A stretch of 64,000 bases of DNA from Labrenzia sp. 011 (GCF_003075075.1 NZ_QCYM01000001.1:310001-374000); one strand, 5' to 3'. Positions 44,132 to 54,950 are shown, counted from the stretch's first letter. A program made the numbers and translations. Notes: a model not told the origin generated them from the letters alone.

Positions 44132-44851
44132 GTGAAACAAGCGGTCATTGTGTGCCACCGGGGCGCAAGCCTCGTCGCTCCGGAGAACACCATCGCGTCT
44201 CTCGAGAAGGCGATAGATCTTGGCGCCGACGTGGTTGAATTTGATGTCAGGCCTTCCAGGGACGGCATCCTCTACGTCATGCATGATGCAGAGGTCGACC
44301 GGACGACCAACGGAACCGGCCGGATTGCCGACATGAATTCGACGGACGTCGATGCCCTGGATGCGGGAAGCTGGTTCGGGGAGGAATTTGCCGGCGAGCG
44401 GGTGCCGCGCCTTGACGCCTTTCTGGATGTCTGCCGCGGAAGGATCGCCACCTATGTCGAGATCAAGGAAGGGGATCCGGCCGAGATCCGCGACATGCTG
44501 GCAGTGCGTGGCATGCTCGACGATGCCTGGACATTTTCCTTCGACCAGGCGATCCGTGCCGAAGCCCGTGCCAAGGTCCCCGACTTGAGACGCATGGTGC
44601 TGTACATGCATGTCGGTTCGGTTGACCGTGCCGTTGCCCAGGACGCGAGCATACTGGAATTTCATGCGGACAATCTCGATGAAGACCTTGTGGCCAGCGC
44701 CAGACAGGCCGGTCTCATCACCCAGATGTTCTATGCCGGCACGGACCGCGCCGTCTTCGAAAAGGCAGTCCGCTGCGGTGTCGAGCAGATGAATATCGAT
44801 CACGTCGATATCTTCCGGTCCGTCGAACGGGAGCTGATGAGTCTGGTCTGA
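44132..44851 (+). CDS. Glycerophosphodiester phosphodiesterase family protein
   Basis: Metal-dependent phosphodiesterase of 239 residues with the GDPD TIM barrel. Catalytic pieces are VCHRGASLVAPENTIASLEKAIDLGADVVEFDVRPSRDGILYVMHD (His-Arg, Glu-x-Asp and the second His), DRTTNGTGRI and TYVEIKEG. No signal peptide is seen, so it is cytosolic; it may hydrolyse glycerophosphodiesters from phospholipid turnover. ACAGGAGATTG precedes the start. Confidence 0.9.
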   Translation: MKQAVIVCHRGASLVAPENTIASLEKAIDLGADVVEFDVRPSRDGILYVMHDAEVDRTTNGTGRIADMNSTDVDALDAGSWFGEEFAGERVPRLDAFLDVCRGRIATYVEIKEGDPAEIRDMLAVRGMLDDAWTFSFDQAIRAEARAKVPDLRRMVLYMHVGSVDRAVAQDASILEFHADNLDEDLVASARQAGLITQMFYAGTDRAVFEKAVRCGVEQMNIDHVDIFRSVERELMSLV

Positions 44852-45067
44852 GGCCAGTCATTCCGCCGACGCAGCGCAGGAGAACAGCCAGGATCTACCG
44901 GCGTGTTGTGGCTCGGCCCGGCCTGTGCGGCCGTGCCGGGAAAGCGTTCGTACCGTGAAAACGGCCGCTGCCCCCGGAGGGGCGGCGGAAGGCGCGTGAC
45001 GGATCCCGGCGGGCGAGCCGCTGCTGCCTCCTTGGCAGCCGGAAGCCGCCCGCACGGCAGGCGCCTG

Positions 45068-46525
45068 TTACTTGCCCAGGCCGCCGATGCAGCTGTATTT
45101 GACGTTCAGATAGTCGTCGAGACCGTATTTGGATCCTTCGTTTCCCACGCCACTGTCCTTGAAACCGCCGAAGGGAGCGACCTCGGTGGTGATCACCCCT
45201 TCATTGACGCCGACGAGGCCGTATTGCAGCGCTTCCATCATTCGGAAACTGCGGCCGAGATCTTTGGTGTAAAAATAGCAGGCCAGACCGAATTCCGTGT
45301 CGTTGGCAAGCTTGACGGCTTCTTCCTCCGTCTCGAACCTGAACAGGGCGGCAAGCGGGCCGAAGGTTTCTTCCCGGGCCACTTTCATGTCCTTGCTGGC
45401 CTCGGTGATCAGCGTCGGTTCGAAGAATGTTCCCGGACCGTTCGAGGGATGGCCACCGGTCACCAGTACGCCGCCCTTGGAAAGAGCGTCCTGAACATGC
45501 GCGGAGACCTTTTCGACCGCAGCCTCGTTGATCAGCGGTCCCTGGGTTACTCCCTCTTCCAGGCCGTTCCCCACTTTCAGCTGGCTGGCCATCGCGGCTT
45601 TCAGCTTTTCGGCGAAAGCATCGTAGACACCGGTCTGGACATAAATCCGGTTGGCGCACACGCAGGTCTGGCCCGAATTGCGGAACTTGCTGGCGATCGC
45701 GCCTTCGACCGCGCGATCGAGGTCAGCATCGTCGAAGACGATGAACGGCGCATTGCCGCCCAGTTCCATTGAGATCTTCTTCATGTTCCGGCCCGCATTT
45801 CCGGCAAGCAGCTTGCCGACCCTGGTGGAACCGGTGAAGGTGATTTTGCGCAAGGCCGGGTTCTCGCACATTTCCTCGCCGATGGCCGGAGCGTCCCCTG
45901 TAATGATGTTGATGACGCCTTTGGGCAGGCCGGATCTTTCAGCCATCACGCCGTAGATCAGTGCGGAGTAGGGCGTGAACTCGGCAGGCTTCATGACCAT
46001 CGTGCAGCCGGCGGCAAGGGCGGCTCCGAGCTTGCGGGCGATCATCGAGTTCGGGAAGTTCCACGGCGTGATGGACCCGGCTACGCCCACAGGCTCCTTG
46101 GTCACCAGAATGCGTCGGTCCGCCCAGGGGGAGGGAATCGTGTCACCGTAAACGCGCCGGCCTTCCTCTGCGAGAAAGCGGATGTATTTGACGCCGAGCG
46201 CGATCTCGCCCTTGGCCTCGGCAAGGGGCTTGCCCATCTCCGTCGTCAGAAGGACCGCCAGATCGTCGATCTCTTCCATGATGGTGTCGCACAGATTGTG
46301 CATGTGCCCGGCACGGGCTTCGGCGGTCAGGGCTTTCCAGCCTGGAAGAGCGGCATCCGCGGCCGCGATGGCCCGGGCGGTTTCGGCGCGGCCGCACCTG
46401 GGCACGGTTCCGATCGTTTCACCGGTTGCCGGATTGGTCACTTCGATCGTTTCGCCGCTATCGGCATCCAGCCAGGCGCCGTCAATAAAAACCTGTTGTT
46501 TCAAGAGCGAAGTATTCAATGACAT
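45068..46525 (-). CDS. gabD: Succinate-semialdehyde dehydrogenase (NADP+) GabD
   Basis: Aldehyde dehydrogenase of 485 residues oxidising succinate semialdehyde from GABA breakdown to succinate. The general base Glu is in SMELGGNAPFIVFDDADLDRAVEGA and the nucleophile in FRNSGQTCVCANRIYVQ; these blocks, and the C-terminal EVAPFGGFKDSGVGNEGSKYGLDDYLNVKY, are very close to E. coli GabD as I recall it. AGGAAG is 6-7 bases before the start. No GABA transaminase is adjacent. Confidence 0.93.
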   Translation of the reverse strand: MSLNTSLLKQQVFIDGAWLDADSGETIEVTNPATGETIGTVPRCGRAETARAIAAADAALPGWKALTAEARAGHMHNLCDTIMEEIDDLAVLLTTEMGKPLAEAKGEIALGVKYIRFLAEEGRRVYGDTIPSPWADRRILVTKEPVGVAGSITPWNFPNSMIARKLGAALAAGCTMVMKPAEFTPYSALIYGVMAERSGLPKGVINIITGDAPAIGEEMCENPALRKITFTGSTRVGKLLAGNAGRNMKKISMELGGNAPFIVFDDADLDRAVEGAIASKFRNSGQTCVCANRIYVQTGVYDAFAEKLKAAMASQLKVGNGLEEGVTQGPLINEAAVEKVSAHVQDALSKGGVLVTGGHPSNGPGTFFEPTLITEASKDMKVAREETFGPLAALFRFETEEEAVKLANDTEFGLACYFYTKDLGRSFRMMEALQYGLVGVNEGVITTEVAPFGGFKDSGVGNEGSKYGLDDYLNVKYSCIGGLGK

Positions 46526-46866
46526 GGAAGGCTTCCTGAATCTTGGAATGAGGTGGAAGGCAGGTCCCGCCCCTGAATGAGTTCACACCCTAGAGATAGG
46601 GGGCAGGCAAAGGCTCATGCAAGGGTTTTCCGAAGGGGGCGACAGAATCGAAACCGCTGCGGGGACAGCTGTGCGCCTGTCTGCGGCAGGAGAGGCGGGA
46701 TACCGGATCAAGTTCCGCCCGTGCCTGTCCGGTACCGGTTTGCTGCCCGGCGACATTCCCAGGGAATGCGGTGGTCTGGTACCCACTGTCCGGGGCGGCC
46801 GGAAAACCCCGTTCCGCGGCGGATTCTGCCCGGTTGTCCGGCCGAAGTCACTCGCGCGCGAGGCCT
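46526..46866. other. Intergenic region gabD / XRE regulator
   Basis: 341 bases, GC-rich. Open frames on the plus strand are Arg/Gly-rich and not family-like. I see no gene, repeat or clear promoter. Confidence 0.5.
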
Positions 46867-47220
46867 CTATTGCCCGTTGAGCCGCTCTTGCAGAGCCCCG
46901 ATTTCGTCGGCAAGGGCCTGAGCCTGCCGCTGGATGCGGTCAAGGGCAACACGCATGCTGTCCAGGTCCGCACCGGCTGCGTCTTCCGAAATGGGTGGCG
47001 TGCCGCGGCCGACGAGCAACCAGGTCGGGCTGACATTCAGGACGCCGGCCAGCAGAACCAGCTTGTTGGAGCGGGGCTCGGAGCGGTCGCTTTCCCAGCT
47101 TTGCATTGTGGCCGTCTTGATACCGAGCCGGCGTGCCAGCTGCGCGGTTGAAAGACCTGAAGCATCCCGTGCCTTGCAGATCCGTTCCCCCAGGGTGTAG
47201 TCGGTGCTGTTGTTCGACAT
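46867..47220 (-). CDS. XRE-type helix-turn-helix regulator
   Basis: DNA-binding protein of 117 residues. The Cro/CI domain reads LGERICKARDASGLSTAQLARRLGIKTATMQSWESDRSEPRSNKLVLLAGVLNVSPTWLLVG, followed by a short coiled helix (LDSMRVALDRIQRQAQALADEIGALQERLNG). Start 47220 (MSNNSTDY) has GGGAG 8 bases upstream; the longer frame to 47349 is rejected. Targets are not evident; tamB ends 218 bases upstream on the same strand. Confidence 0.92.
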   Translation of the reverse strand: MSNNSTDYTLGERICKARDASGLSTAQLARRLGIKTATMQSWESDRSEPRSNKLVLLAGVLNVSPTWLLVGRGTPPISEDAAGADLDSMRVALDRIQRQAQALADEIGALQERLNGQ

Positions 47221-47438
47221 GGTTGCACTCCCGTTACTGACGATCGTCTCCGCCGCCAGATAAACGGTCCCCGCCGGTCCCAACGGGGAGTTTTTCCTGA
47301 ATATGTGGGTCATGCCCGCAACCTCGCACGTCAGGACCGTGTATCGCAACCGCTGGCCGGGAAATTGTCGGTTTGAGAGTTGTCAACGGCGGGTTCCTGC
47401 GGTGACAGTGATAAAAATATCAGGGAGCGGAGCAGGAA

Positions 47439-50400
47439 TCAGTATTCCTTCTCGAAGAAAATCCCGGCTTTCGACGACCCGTCCGCGCCGACTTCCCCAC
47501 GCACCTTCAGTCCCCGATCCAGGTCGATATCCACCTTGACGCGGCTTGAGCCTGTCCCGGTTCCCTGTTCCACACCCAGATAGATGTTGTCGTTTATATA
47601 TTTGCCGACCGATACCGATGGTCCGTTCTCACCGTTGGTATTGACGTCGATCGCGTCGAGTCCAAGAGACTTGCGGATCGAGGCAAGGGGACCGTTGTCG
47701 TTTCCGCCGGTCAGGGTGGTGATTGCGGCTGCCAGCCGCGCCACCTGCGTTCCCGAAAGATTGCCGACGCTTTTGCCGAAAAGCAGGCGCGCGAGAACTT
47801 CGTCCTGGGGGAGCTCTGGAGAGGAGGTGAAGGCGATCTGCGGATCGCTTGCCGAGCCGCTGACGGTTACGGTTATCGTCGTGTCGCTGACGGTTGTTGT
47901 TGCCGCAAAATCCAGAATTGGTGTCAGCGATCCTTCGAAGGTCGCGGTGCCGCGAGAAAAGGACAGCCGGCGCGTCAGGATATCGAGCTGGCCGCGTCTG
48001 AGGCTGAAAGCACCGATAGCTTGCGGATCGACTGTCGTTCCAACGATCCTGAGATTGCCCTGAAGTTCGGCATCGAGACCGCGGCCTCGAACGAATATAC
48101 GACCGGGGGCGGAAAGCAGAACGTTGAGACGTGGCGGAAAACGCGGTTCCTGCGTCCCGGTTTCTCGCGAGCCGCCGCTCAGTTCGGCTGCCTGGAGCTG
48201 AACCGCCTTGGAGGCATTCACATGCCGCACATCCACGGGAGGAATGGCGCCCTGCAGGTTTTCGGGAATTGAAATGTCGGCCTTGTTGATCGTGACTTTC
48301 CCGTCGATCAATGCGCCACTGCTTGGCGAGGCGAGCGGTCCGGTGATTTTCAGATCCGCATTGATATCCGCCGTAACGAGGCCGGGGTCGATGTATCGGC
48401 CGTTGCTCAGCTTGAGGGCAAGGTTGGCGGGCAAGCCGTCATTCATGCCGACGGTTCCGCCGGCAGAAAACGTGCCACCGGCCGCCAGTTCGCCCGCTAT
48501 GCCGTTCAGCACGGCCTGATCCTGCGAAACCGATACGTTTCCGCGGATGTTCTGCACGGTCAGGCCGGTCGTCAGACTGGTGATTTTCAGGCCGGACGGT
48601 GTTGCCGTGATCTGATAGGCCGGGTTGGTCGCGCTTCCCGTAATCTTGCCCTGAAGGGAAATCGACCCTTCGCCCCTGAGGCCCGCGTCCAGCAGGGGAC
48701 GCCGCACGACTTCCGTGGGGACAGTGCCTTCCAGCGAGACGGAAAGCGGGGTGGGGCCGGACAAGCCGATGGTGCCCGTGGCGGTCAGGTTCAATCCGTT
48801 CGGATCGCTGACGCGGGTCGTCTGTGTTATCTGATTTGATTTCAGGGATCCGGACGAGGTCAGGTCGAGAGCCGCCAGACCGTTGTTGCGAAGTTCGCTT
48901 GCAGTGAGCGCAGCGCCGGTGATCTTCCACTCCGCTTCCGGAGAGGCTGCGCTGCCCTTGGCGGCCACATTGCCAGACAAGGTGCCTCCGAGGCCCAGTG
49001 AGGGCAGAAAGGCATTTGCGAGATTCAGTGGTACGGACTTCAGATTGGCGGCCAGATCCAGCGATTGCCCAGCTTTGCCCGACAGCGAAAGCGATCCGTC
49101 CCCAAGCTTGAGTGCGAGGGGCGCGATCGTCGCTTCACCGCCGCTATAGGAGATTGAGGTCGGCTGCATCAGCGCGCTGGCAACACCCTCATAGGTGAGG
49201 GCAAGTTCCTGAAGGGCCAGAAGATAGGCTCCGCTTTCCGGTTCGCTGATACGTGCCTTGAGGGACAGTCCGTCGCGGCTGTCCTTGTCCATGCTCACCT
49301 GAGCCGTAACGGCGGTGCCGTCACCGTCAGGTGTTGCGCTGATGTCGGCAGCGTGTATGGGAGTCGCATCCGTAAGCAGGCCGGCAAGCCTGATATCCGC
49401 CGTGATGTTTTCCGGAGCATAGGGCGGCGCCACCTGGGCTTTCAGCGTCAATGTGCTGATACTGACGGACGGTATTCCGATCTCCGCACCGGTCACGTCA
49501 ACCGCCAGTGTCCGATCCTGCGGGTCGGCGGAAAGCGTGCCCTGCAAACGGCCGCTGATCTCGGTGAGCAGCAGGGGGGAGAGGGAGGCGAGATCGGGAG
49601 CGTCGATCGTCAGATCGCCCTTCAGCGTTTCGACCGGTTTGTCCAGATTCGCGATGGAAAGGGTTCCCGTCACCGTGTTTCCGGCAACACGGATCGACAG
49701 GGGCTCGACGTCGGCACCGCCATCCTTGCTCGTCAGCTTTACATCAATGGCAACAGGCTGCCCCTTGAGAGACGCCGATCCTTTGATGTCCGCAGTCGGA
49801 GCGGCAAAGTCCGCAGTTGCGTCCGCTGAAAGGCTAAGGTCGTCGAGAGGTGTTCCGGCAAGCAGGATCTGCCGGGAGGTAGCAGTCGCCTGGACCTCGA
49901 GAGCGTTGACCGGACCGGATGAACTCAGGTCCAGCTCAAGGCCGCCGTCCAGTTGCGGGTCAACCCTGGACAGATCCTCGAGACGGGCAGTCAGATCCGA
50001 CGTCAGGGAGCCTTTCCGGTAAGCCGCGTTACCGCGAACATCCAGGGCAGTGCTCTTCACCGACAGGCTATCGATTGTAACATCGTCTGCTCCGGCCATG
50101 TCCAGCGTCAGGTCGATGTTGCTCTTGCCCGCCAGCAGTGCGTCAGCCTGGGACACGCCGGTTTCCAGCTCATCGAGAACGATCGCTGCCGTTGCCGAAC
50201 CCGTGAGGGTGTCCGGCGCAAGGTCGGCGGAAAATGTTCCTGAAACGCTTCCGCCGAGATCACGCCCGGCAAGGCGCGAAAATTTGGCCAGATCCGGCAT
50301 GGAAACGCGGCCCCGGGCATCGACCCTGCTGGCGGAAATTTCCGTGTCGGTCAACGTGGCTTGCCCGGCGGAGGTGCTGACGGAAAGGTCGGCGAACTGC

Positions 50401-51785
50401 ACGGACTGTCTTTTTCCGTCTCCCGTTCCGGTTCCCCGGATGGACACCGGCCCTGACAGCGGTGCGGTTTCAGGGGTCAACCCCTCAAGATCGGCAATCG
50501 CGAGGGAAAAGCGCATGGGGGACGTCAGGACCTCGGGCGTCAGATTGGCGCCAGTGCCGGAAACGGTGAAATCCGTTTTGCCCGTCCGCACTTCGGTCGT
50601 TTGAAACGACGCAATATGTATGTCGCCGGACCAGTCCGCGGCAGCGCGCTGACCGGAAACGGCAAAATCGGCCTCCACCGGACCGAAGGCAATCCGGCGG
50701 TCGGCCAGATCAACGGCAATCAGGGCGTTGTCGCCCGCACTGATGGAAAGCTTTGCGGTTGCGTTGAGGTCGGTGCTGGTCAGACCGGCGCTGGCTTGCA
50801 GGGAGACTGTCCGGGTCTTGAGCGACAGATCGGCCGATTGCGGGATGAAATCGGCTGAAAACCGGGCTTCACCGGAAGCGTTTGTGGTGCCGAGCAAAAA
50901 GGCCTGGGCTTCGGGCGGGGCCAGGGGAGCGAGATCGCCGTCCAGATCGAAGGAAAGATGCCGTTCGCCGGCTGCCTCCTCGATCCGTGCCGCCCCGGTC
51001 ACGGTTGTCCGTCCGTCGAGCGCGAGATCCAGGTTGGCCGCCCAATTGGTCAGAGGACCGTCGCCCTTCAGCGCCAGGCGCAGGGCGGGAAGGTCCGGGA
51101 CCTCGAGCAGCCGGGCCGCAAGCCCGCCGCGTGGCTCCGAGACCGTTATGTCGAAGGCAAGCTTTTCGGCAGCGGGCTCGAATTCCGCCGTGGCCGTCAG
51201 GCCCGCATCGACACCGTCGATCCGGTGAACGTCCAGTTCAGCGGTCAGGAGGGCGGGGTCGGCGGCAAATGCACCGGAGCCGGATGCTTTCAGGGAAACG
51301 GCTGTCCCGAGCAGGGCCTGCCCGAGATTGACTTCTTCCAGGCGGAATTGATCCAGAGAGACGTCCAGCGGCAGTGACAAACCGGCAGAACCGGTATCGT
51401 CGGCGCCGGCAGACGAGGCATCGTCCTCGGGGGAGGAAGGCTGTCTTTCCAGGTCGATCCGCTCTGCCTTCACGGCTACGATATCCAGCTCGCGCGAAAG
51501 CAGCTTCCAGGGATTCCAGTCCAGGGAGATATCGTCTGCGCTCAGCCAGACCCCTGCCGTATCGGCAACCGACACGTGATCCAGCCGGCCATCGAGATTG
51601 AAGCCGACATACAGGTCTTCCACCCTGACGACCCGTGCGTCCGTGGAAGCGAGCTTGCTGACGATGCCCGACACAAATGCACGGCCGGCCGAAACCTGCA
51701 TCACCGCAATCGCGAGAAACGGAAGGGCGATCGCAAGCGCGACCAGGACACCGAGGGTCCGTATTGAAAGCTTTAAAAGACGCAT
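47439..51785 (-). CDS. tamB: Translocation and assembly module protein TamB
   Basis: Very long (1448 residues) inner-membrane-anchored protein that bridges the periplasm. A single N-terminal helix (IRTLGVLVALAIALPFLAIAVMQVSAG) is followed by repetitive beta-strand segments (AsmA/DUF-like), and the C-terminal DUF490 domain is clear: FSLRRGQLDILTRRLSFSRGTATFEGSLTPILDF, ASDPQIAFTSSPELPQDEVLARLLFGKSVGNLS and a terminal GVEQGTGTGSSRVKVDIDL...GIFFEKEY. Works with TamA in outer-membrane protein insertion or phospholipid transport. The tamA stop is 5 bases upstream, so the pair is one operon. Confidence 0.95.
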   Translation of the reverse strand: MRLLKLSIRTLGVLVALAIALPFLAIAVMQVSAGRAFVSGIVSKLASTDARVVRVEDLYVGFNLDGRLDHVSVADTAGVWLSADDISLDWNPWKLLSRELDIVAVKAERIDLERQPSSPEDDASSAGADDTGSAGLSLPLDVSLDQFRLEEVNLGQALLGTAVSLKASGSGAFAADPALLTAELDVHRIDGVDAGLTATAEFEPAAEKLAFDITVSEPRGGLAARLLEVPDLPALRLALKGDGPLTNWAANLDLALDGRTTVTGAARIEEAAGERHLSFDLDGDLAPLAPPEAQAFLLGTTNASGEARFSADFIPQSADLSLKTRTVSLQASAGLTSTDLNATAKLSISAGDNALIAVDLADRRIAFGPVEADFAVSGQRAAADWSGDIHIASFQTTEVRTGKTDFTVSGTGANLTPEVLTSPMRFSLAIADLEGLTPETAPLSGPVSIRGTGTGDGKRQSVQFADLSVSTSAGQATLTDTEISASRVDARGRVSMPDLAKFSRLAGRDLGGSVSGTFSADLAPDTLTGSATAAIVLDELETGVSQADALLAGKSNIDLTLDMAGADDVTIDSLSVKSTALDVRGNAAYRKGSLTSDLTARLEDLSRVDPQLDGGLELDLSSSGPVNALEVQATATSRQILLAGTPLDDLSLSADATADFAAPTADIKGSASLKGQPVAIDVKLTSKDGGADVEPLSIRVAGNTVTGTLSIANLDKPVETLKGDLTIDAPDLASLSPLLLTEISGRLQGTLSADPQDRTLAVDVTGAEIGIPSVSISTLTLKAQVAPPYAPENITADIRLAGLLTDATPIHAADISATPDGDGTAVTAQVSMDKDSRDGLSLKARISEPESGAYLLALQELALTYEGVASALMQPTSISYSGGEATIAPLALKLGDGSLSLSGKAGQSLDLAANLKSVPLNLANAFLPSLGLGGTLSGNVAAKGSAASPEAEWKITGAALTASELRNNGLAALDLTSSGSLKSNQITQTTRVSDPNGLNLTATGTIGLSGPTPLSVSLEGTVPTEVVRRPLLDAGLRGEGSISLQGKITGSATNPAYQITATPSGLKITSLTTGLTVQNIRGNVSVSQDQAVLNGIAGELAAGGTFSAGGTVGMNDGLPANLALKLSNGRYIDPGLVTADINADLKITGPLASPSSGALIDGKVTINKADISIPENLQGAIPPVDVRHVNASKAVQLQAAELSGGSRETGTQEPRFPPRLNVLLSAPGRIFVRGRGLDAELQGNLRIVGTTVDPQAIGAFSLRRGQLDILTRRLSFSRGTATFEGSLTPILDFAATTTVSDTTITVTVSGSASDPQIAFTSSPELPQDEVLARLLFGKSVGNLSGTQVARLAAAITTLTGGNDNGPLASIRKSLGLDAIDVNTNGENGPSVSVGKYINDNIYLGVEQGTGTGSSRVKVDIDLDRGLKVRGEVGADGSSKAGIFFEKEY

Positions 51786-51790
51786 GTGCG

Positions 51791-53770
51791 CTAAAACGCC
51801 TGGCTCAAACCGACATAAAGGGCGAAGTCCGGGTCGTCCTTACCCGGATCCAGCGGGACGGCCGCATCGATCCGAAGCGGTCCTATCGGAGTAAAGTAGC
51901 GCAGGCCGGCACCGACGCCCACCTTCAGCCCCTCCGAAAAGTCGGGAAAACTGTCCTCATAGGCGTTTCCGGCATCCACGAACCCGACGACACCGATCGT
52001 TTCTGTCACCTGAACGCGAACCTCTCCGGACAATTCGATCAACGATCTGCCTCCTACAACCTCACCATCCACCCGCGGGCCGACGTTGCGGTATGCATAG
52101 CCGCGAATCGAACCGCCGCCTCCGGCAATGAAACGCCTGCTTGCCGGTACGGATTCGACCGAGGGAGCGAAAATGGAGCCAGCGGAAACCTTGCCGGCAA
52201 GAATGAAGCGTTTGGCTTTATCCAGCGCGTAGTAGCTGGACACCGTGCCTTTCAGGAAGCCCATCGCGTTGGAATTCAGCGTGTCATAGGCGGGCTCCGC
52301 AAAGAGCGCCGCGAAGATGCCCTTGGACGGATTGAGGGGATTGTCCCTGTTGTCGAAAGTCAGATCGCCGGGCAACCCGACCAGCAGATAATCATTGTCG
52401 CCGAAAGCGTCCTCTTCGTTGGCAAAGAAGACTTCCCCGCCCGCACGCCCCTTGAGGTGTTCGGAGAATTGACGGTTCAGATAGGCATCATAGGTGATCG
52501 AGCGGCTTAAATAGGCGTCCGGGTTTTCCTGCTTGGCGCCCAGACTGGTCGAGAAACTGGTCAGCGGTCCGAAGACCCCCGGCTTTTCGAAGGCAATGCG
52601 GGTCGAATACTCGAGGTTCTCCAGGCTTTCGTTTCCAAGCCGGCCAACCGATCCTTCGATCGAAAGAAGTTCTCCACGGCCGAACAGGTTCCTGCGCCGC
52701 CAGTAGGACTCGACACCGAAGCCTTCCGTGCTGGACCAGGAGGCTCCGGCACCGATCACATGACGTTTGCGCTCGGTGACTTCGATCGTGATCGGCATTG
52801 TGCCATCGGGGCCGGTGATTTCGCCTTCGATCAGCCGGATCGAGGAAAAGATGCCGAGGTCGTTGAGACGTTTGCGGGTCCGTGCGAGGTCCTCGGGAGA
52901 ATAGACGGCTCCCTGCGGCAGCATGGCCTGCTGAATGACGAATGCCGGATCGGTCACTTTCGTTCCGCTGACGGACACGGCGCCGAAATGGGCTTTCGGC
53001 CCCGCATCGGCGATCAGGGTGACAGCGAGACGGTTTGTGCTGTGATCGGCCGTGATCCGCCGCTCGGCAATTTTCGCCTTCGGATAACCCCGTCCGCGCA
53101 GCACGGAAACAATGCGGCCTTCCGCTGTCAGGATATGATCGGAGGCGGCCACGTCGCCGGGAGACAGGCCCCAAAAGGCAGGATCTGACGACAGTTCCGC
53201 GCCACGCGCGGAAATCGACACGTCCCCCAGGGTGAATACGGGACCGGGATTGACCAGAATGACCACATCGACCGGCCGGGCCGGGGGCAAGCTGGACTGG
53301 TCAAGGGCGGTCTCCAGCGGGATGCCCGCGAGCGTGATGTCGACCGTCCCGCCGTAACGGCCTGCGGAATAAAGCTGGGCGACCAGACGTTCGCGGTCGG
53401 AGAGGGCACGTGCCAGCAGTCCGGCCTCTCCGGAAGGCATCCTGTCCTGCTGTTGTACCAGCAGAGATGCCGTCTCCAGTCCGGCGGTCAGATGTTCATT
53501 GCCGCTCGTGACGGTAAGTTCGGTTTTGTAGGAAATGGGATCGGGAACCGCCTCCGGATTGTCATTGGAGGATCCGAAGGGTTTCCATCCGAAGAGTTCG
53601 AAGGAATGCGCGGCTTGCGGTACCATCGTCAGTGCGGCGCACATCAGTCCGGTCCGAAGGAGGCGGGCAGCACAAAACGCACCGTCTGCCGGCAAGCCGG
53701 CCAGTGTCGTCAATGCGAAATGACGCGAACCCGAAACAAGCCCGGATTTGCAGGACGGTAGACCCTTCAC
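51791..53770 (-). CDS. tamA: Outer-membrane assembly protein TamA (Omp85 family)
   Basis: Outer-membrane Omp85 protein of 659 residues. POTRA domains fill the first part (e.g. GPVFTLGDVSISARG, AHFGAVSVSGTKVTDPAFV, LNDLGIFSSIRLIEG), and the C-terminal 16-stranded barrel ends RYFTPIGPLRIDAAVPLDPG...YVGLSQAF, with the loop-6 motif GGGGSIRGYAYRNVGP. The first gene of the tamA-tamB pair. The start GTG 53770 is uncertain, since a signal-like stretch (LLRTGLMCAALTMVPQAAHS) lies 40 residues in; an internal start near 53644 would leave too little of it. Confidence 0.93.
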   Translation of the reverse strand: MKGLPSCKSGLVSGSRHFALTTLAGLPADGAFCAARLLRTGLMCAALTMVPQAAHSFELFGWKPFGSSNDNPEAVPDPISYKTELTVTSGNEHLTAGLETASLLVQQQDRMPSGEAGLLARALSDRERLVAQLYSAGRYGGTVDITLAGIPLETALDQSSLPPARPVDVVILVNPGPVFTLGDVSISARGAELSSDPAFWGLSPGDVAASDHILTAEGRIVSVLRGRGYPKAKIAERRITADHSTNRLAVTLIADAGPKAHFGAVSVSGTKVTDPAFVIQQAMLPQGAVYSPEDLARTRKRLNDLGIFSSIRLIEGEITGPDGTMPITIEVTERKRHVIGAGASWSSTEGFGVESYWRRRNLFGRGELLSIEGSVGRLGNESLENLEYSTRIAFEKPGVFGPLTSFSTSLGAKQENPDAYLSRSITYDAYLNRQFSEHLKGRAGGEVFFANEEDAFGDNDYLLVGLPGDLTFDNRDNPLNPSKGIFAALFAEPAYDTLNSNAMGFLKGTVSSYYALDKAKRFILAGKVSAGSIFAPSVESVPASRRFIAGGGGSIRGYAYRNVGPRVDGEVVGGRSLIELSGEVRVQVTETIGVVGFVDAGNAYEDSFPDFSEGLKVGVGAGLRYFTPIGPLRIDAAVPLDPGKDDPDFALYVGLSQAF

Positions 53771-54038
53771 TTACTGCCGCCAGTCTGTTTTGCATGACCG
53801 GATTGCCTCAGTGAGTCCTGTTGCAATCGAGCCAAACTGTATACGTGTTCCCTACGTATCTCACGTTAGGTCAACTACGGTTAATGTACTCTCAACACGA
53901 TAGATCATGGCGGCGCAGGCAGCGCAAGTGCACAGGCGCAACAATGATTTCCTCTCATCCGGCAAGGCCGGAGAGGTGGCGGAAAGCGGACCCCGGGAAG
54001 GCCGGGAGGCACCACCATCAGGGAGTTGGTCGGCTAGC

Positions 54039-54950
54039 CTAGAACAGCGATTGCTCGTCGGGGAGATGAAGCAGGCGCCGTGCGGCCGTCAGCGTATTGA
54101 CCATCAGCATGGCGATGGTCATCGGTCCGACACCTCCGGGAACCGGCGTGATCGCACCCGCATGGCCCAGGGCCTCCTCGAAGGCGACATCGCCGACAAG
54201 CCGGCTTTTGCCTTCGCCACGCTCAGGGGCGGGTATGCGATTGATGCCCACATCGATTACCGTCGCACCCTGTCCGATCCAGTTGCCCCTGATCATCTGG
54301 GGGCGGCCGACGGCGGCGACGACAATATCGGCCGCGCGCACCACGTCGGGCAGGTTTTTCGTACGGCTGTGGGCGATCGTGACCGTGCAGCTTTCCTGAA
54401 GAAGAAGGCTGGCCATCGGCTTGCCGACAATGTTGGAGCGGCCGACCACGACGGCGTTCTGCCCGGCAAGCGTGTCTCCGAGCGTGCGCTTCAGCAGAAC
54501 CAGACACCCGGCAGGCGTACAGGGAACCAGCGCGCTGGACCGTTCCCCCGCCGTGAGGAGGCCGACGTTGACCGGGTGGAACCCGTCGACATCCTTTTCC
54601 GGCCGGATCAGGCGCAGGACCTTGCTCTCGTCGATATGGTCGGGCAGCGGCAATTGCACCAGAATGCCGTGAATGTCGGGATCGTTGTTGAGGCTGTCGA
54701 CGAGCGAGAGAACATCGTCTTCGCTGGTCGTGGCGGGAAGGGTATGTTTGACCGAATGAAACCCGCAGGCTTCTGCTGCCCGGTCCTTGTTGCGCACATA
54801 GACCTGGCTTGCCGGATCTTCCCCGACCAGAACGACGGCCAGACCTGGCCGTGCGCCACTGGTCTCAAGCAGCGTCGCCGCCCGGCGGGTGATTTCGTCG
54901 CGCACCGATTCCGCGATCGCCTTGCCGTCAATGATTGTTGCCTCGGGCAT
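54039..54950 (-). CDS. folD: Bifunctional methylenetetrahydrofolate dehydrogenase/cyclohydrolase FolD
   Basis: One-carbon enzyme of 303 residues interconverting methylene-, methenyl- and formyl-tetrahydrofolate. Motifs are [25 protein letters not shown] (with the catalytic Lys in RNKDRA), [56 protein letters not shown] and the final [19 protein letters not shown]. Start 54950 (MPEATIIDG) has AAGGAAG upstream; the longer frame to 55016 is rejected. Confidence 0.96.
   Translation of the reverse strand: MPEATIIDGKAIAESVRDEITRRAATLLETSGARPGLAVVLVGEDPASQVYVRNKDRAAEACGFHSVKHTLPATTSEDDVLSLVDSLNNDPDIHGILVQLPLPDHIDESKVLRLIRPEKDVDGFHPVNVGLLTAGERSSALVPCTPAGCLVLLKRTLGDTLAGQNAVVVGRSNIVGKPMASLLLQESCTVTIAHSRTKNLPDVVRAADIVVAAVGRPQMIRGNWIGQGATVIDVGINRIPAPERGEGKSRLVGDVAFEEALGHAGAITPVPGGVGPMTIAMLMVNTLTAARRLLHLPDEQSLF

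Noticed and set aside
53951-53976. Bulged hairpin downstream of folD
   Set aside because: The stem has a 3-base bulge, lies over 60 bases from the folD stop and has no T-run, so I do not call a terminator.
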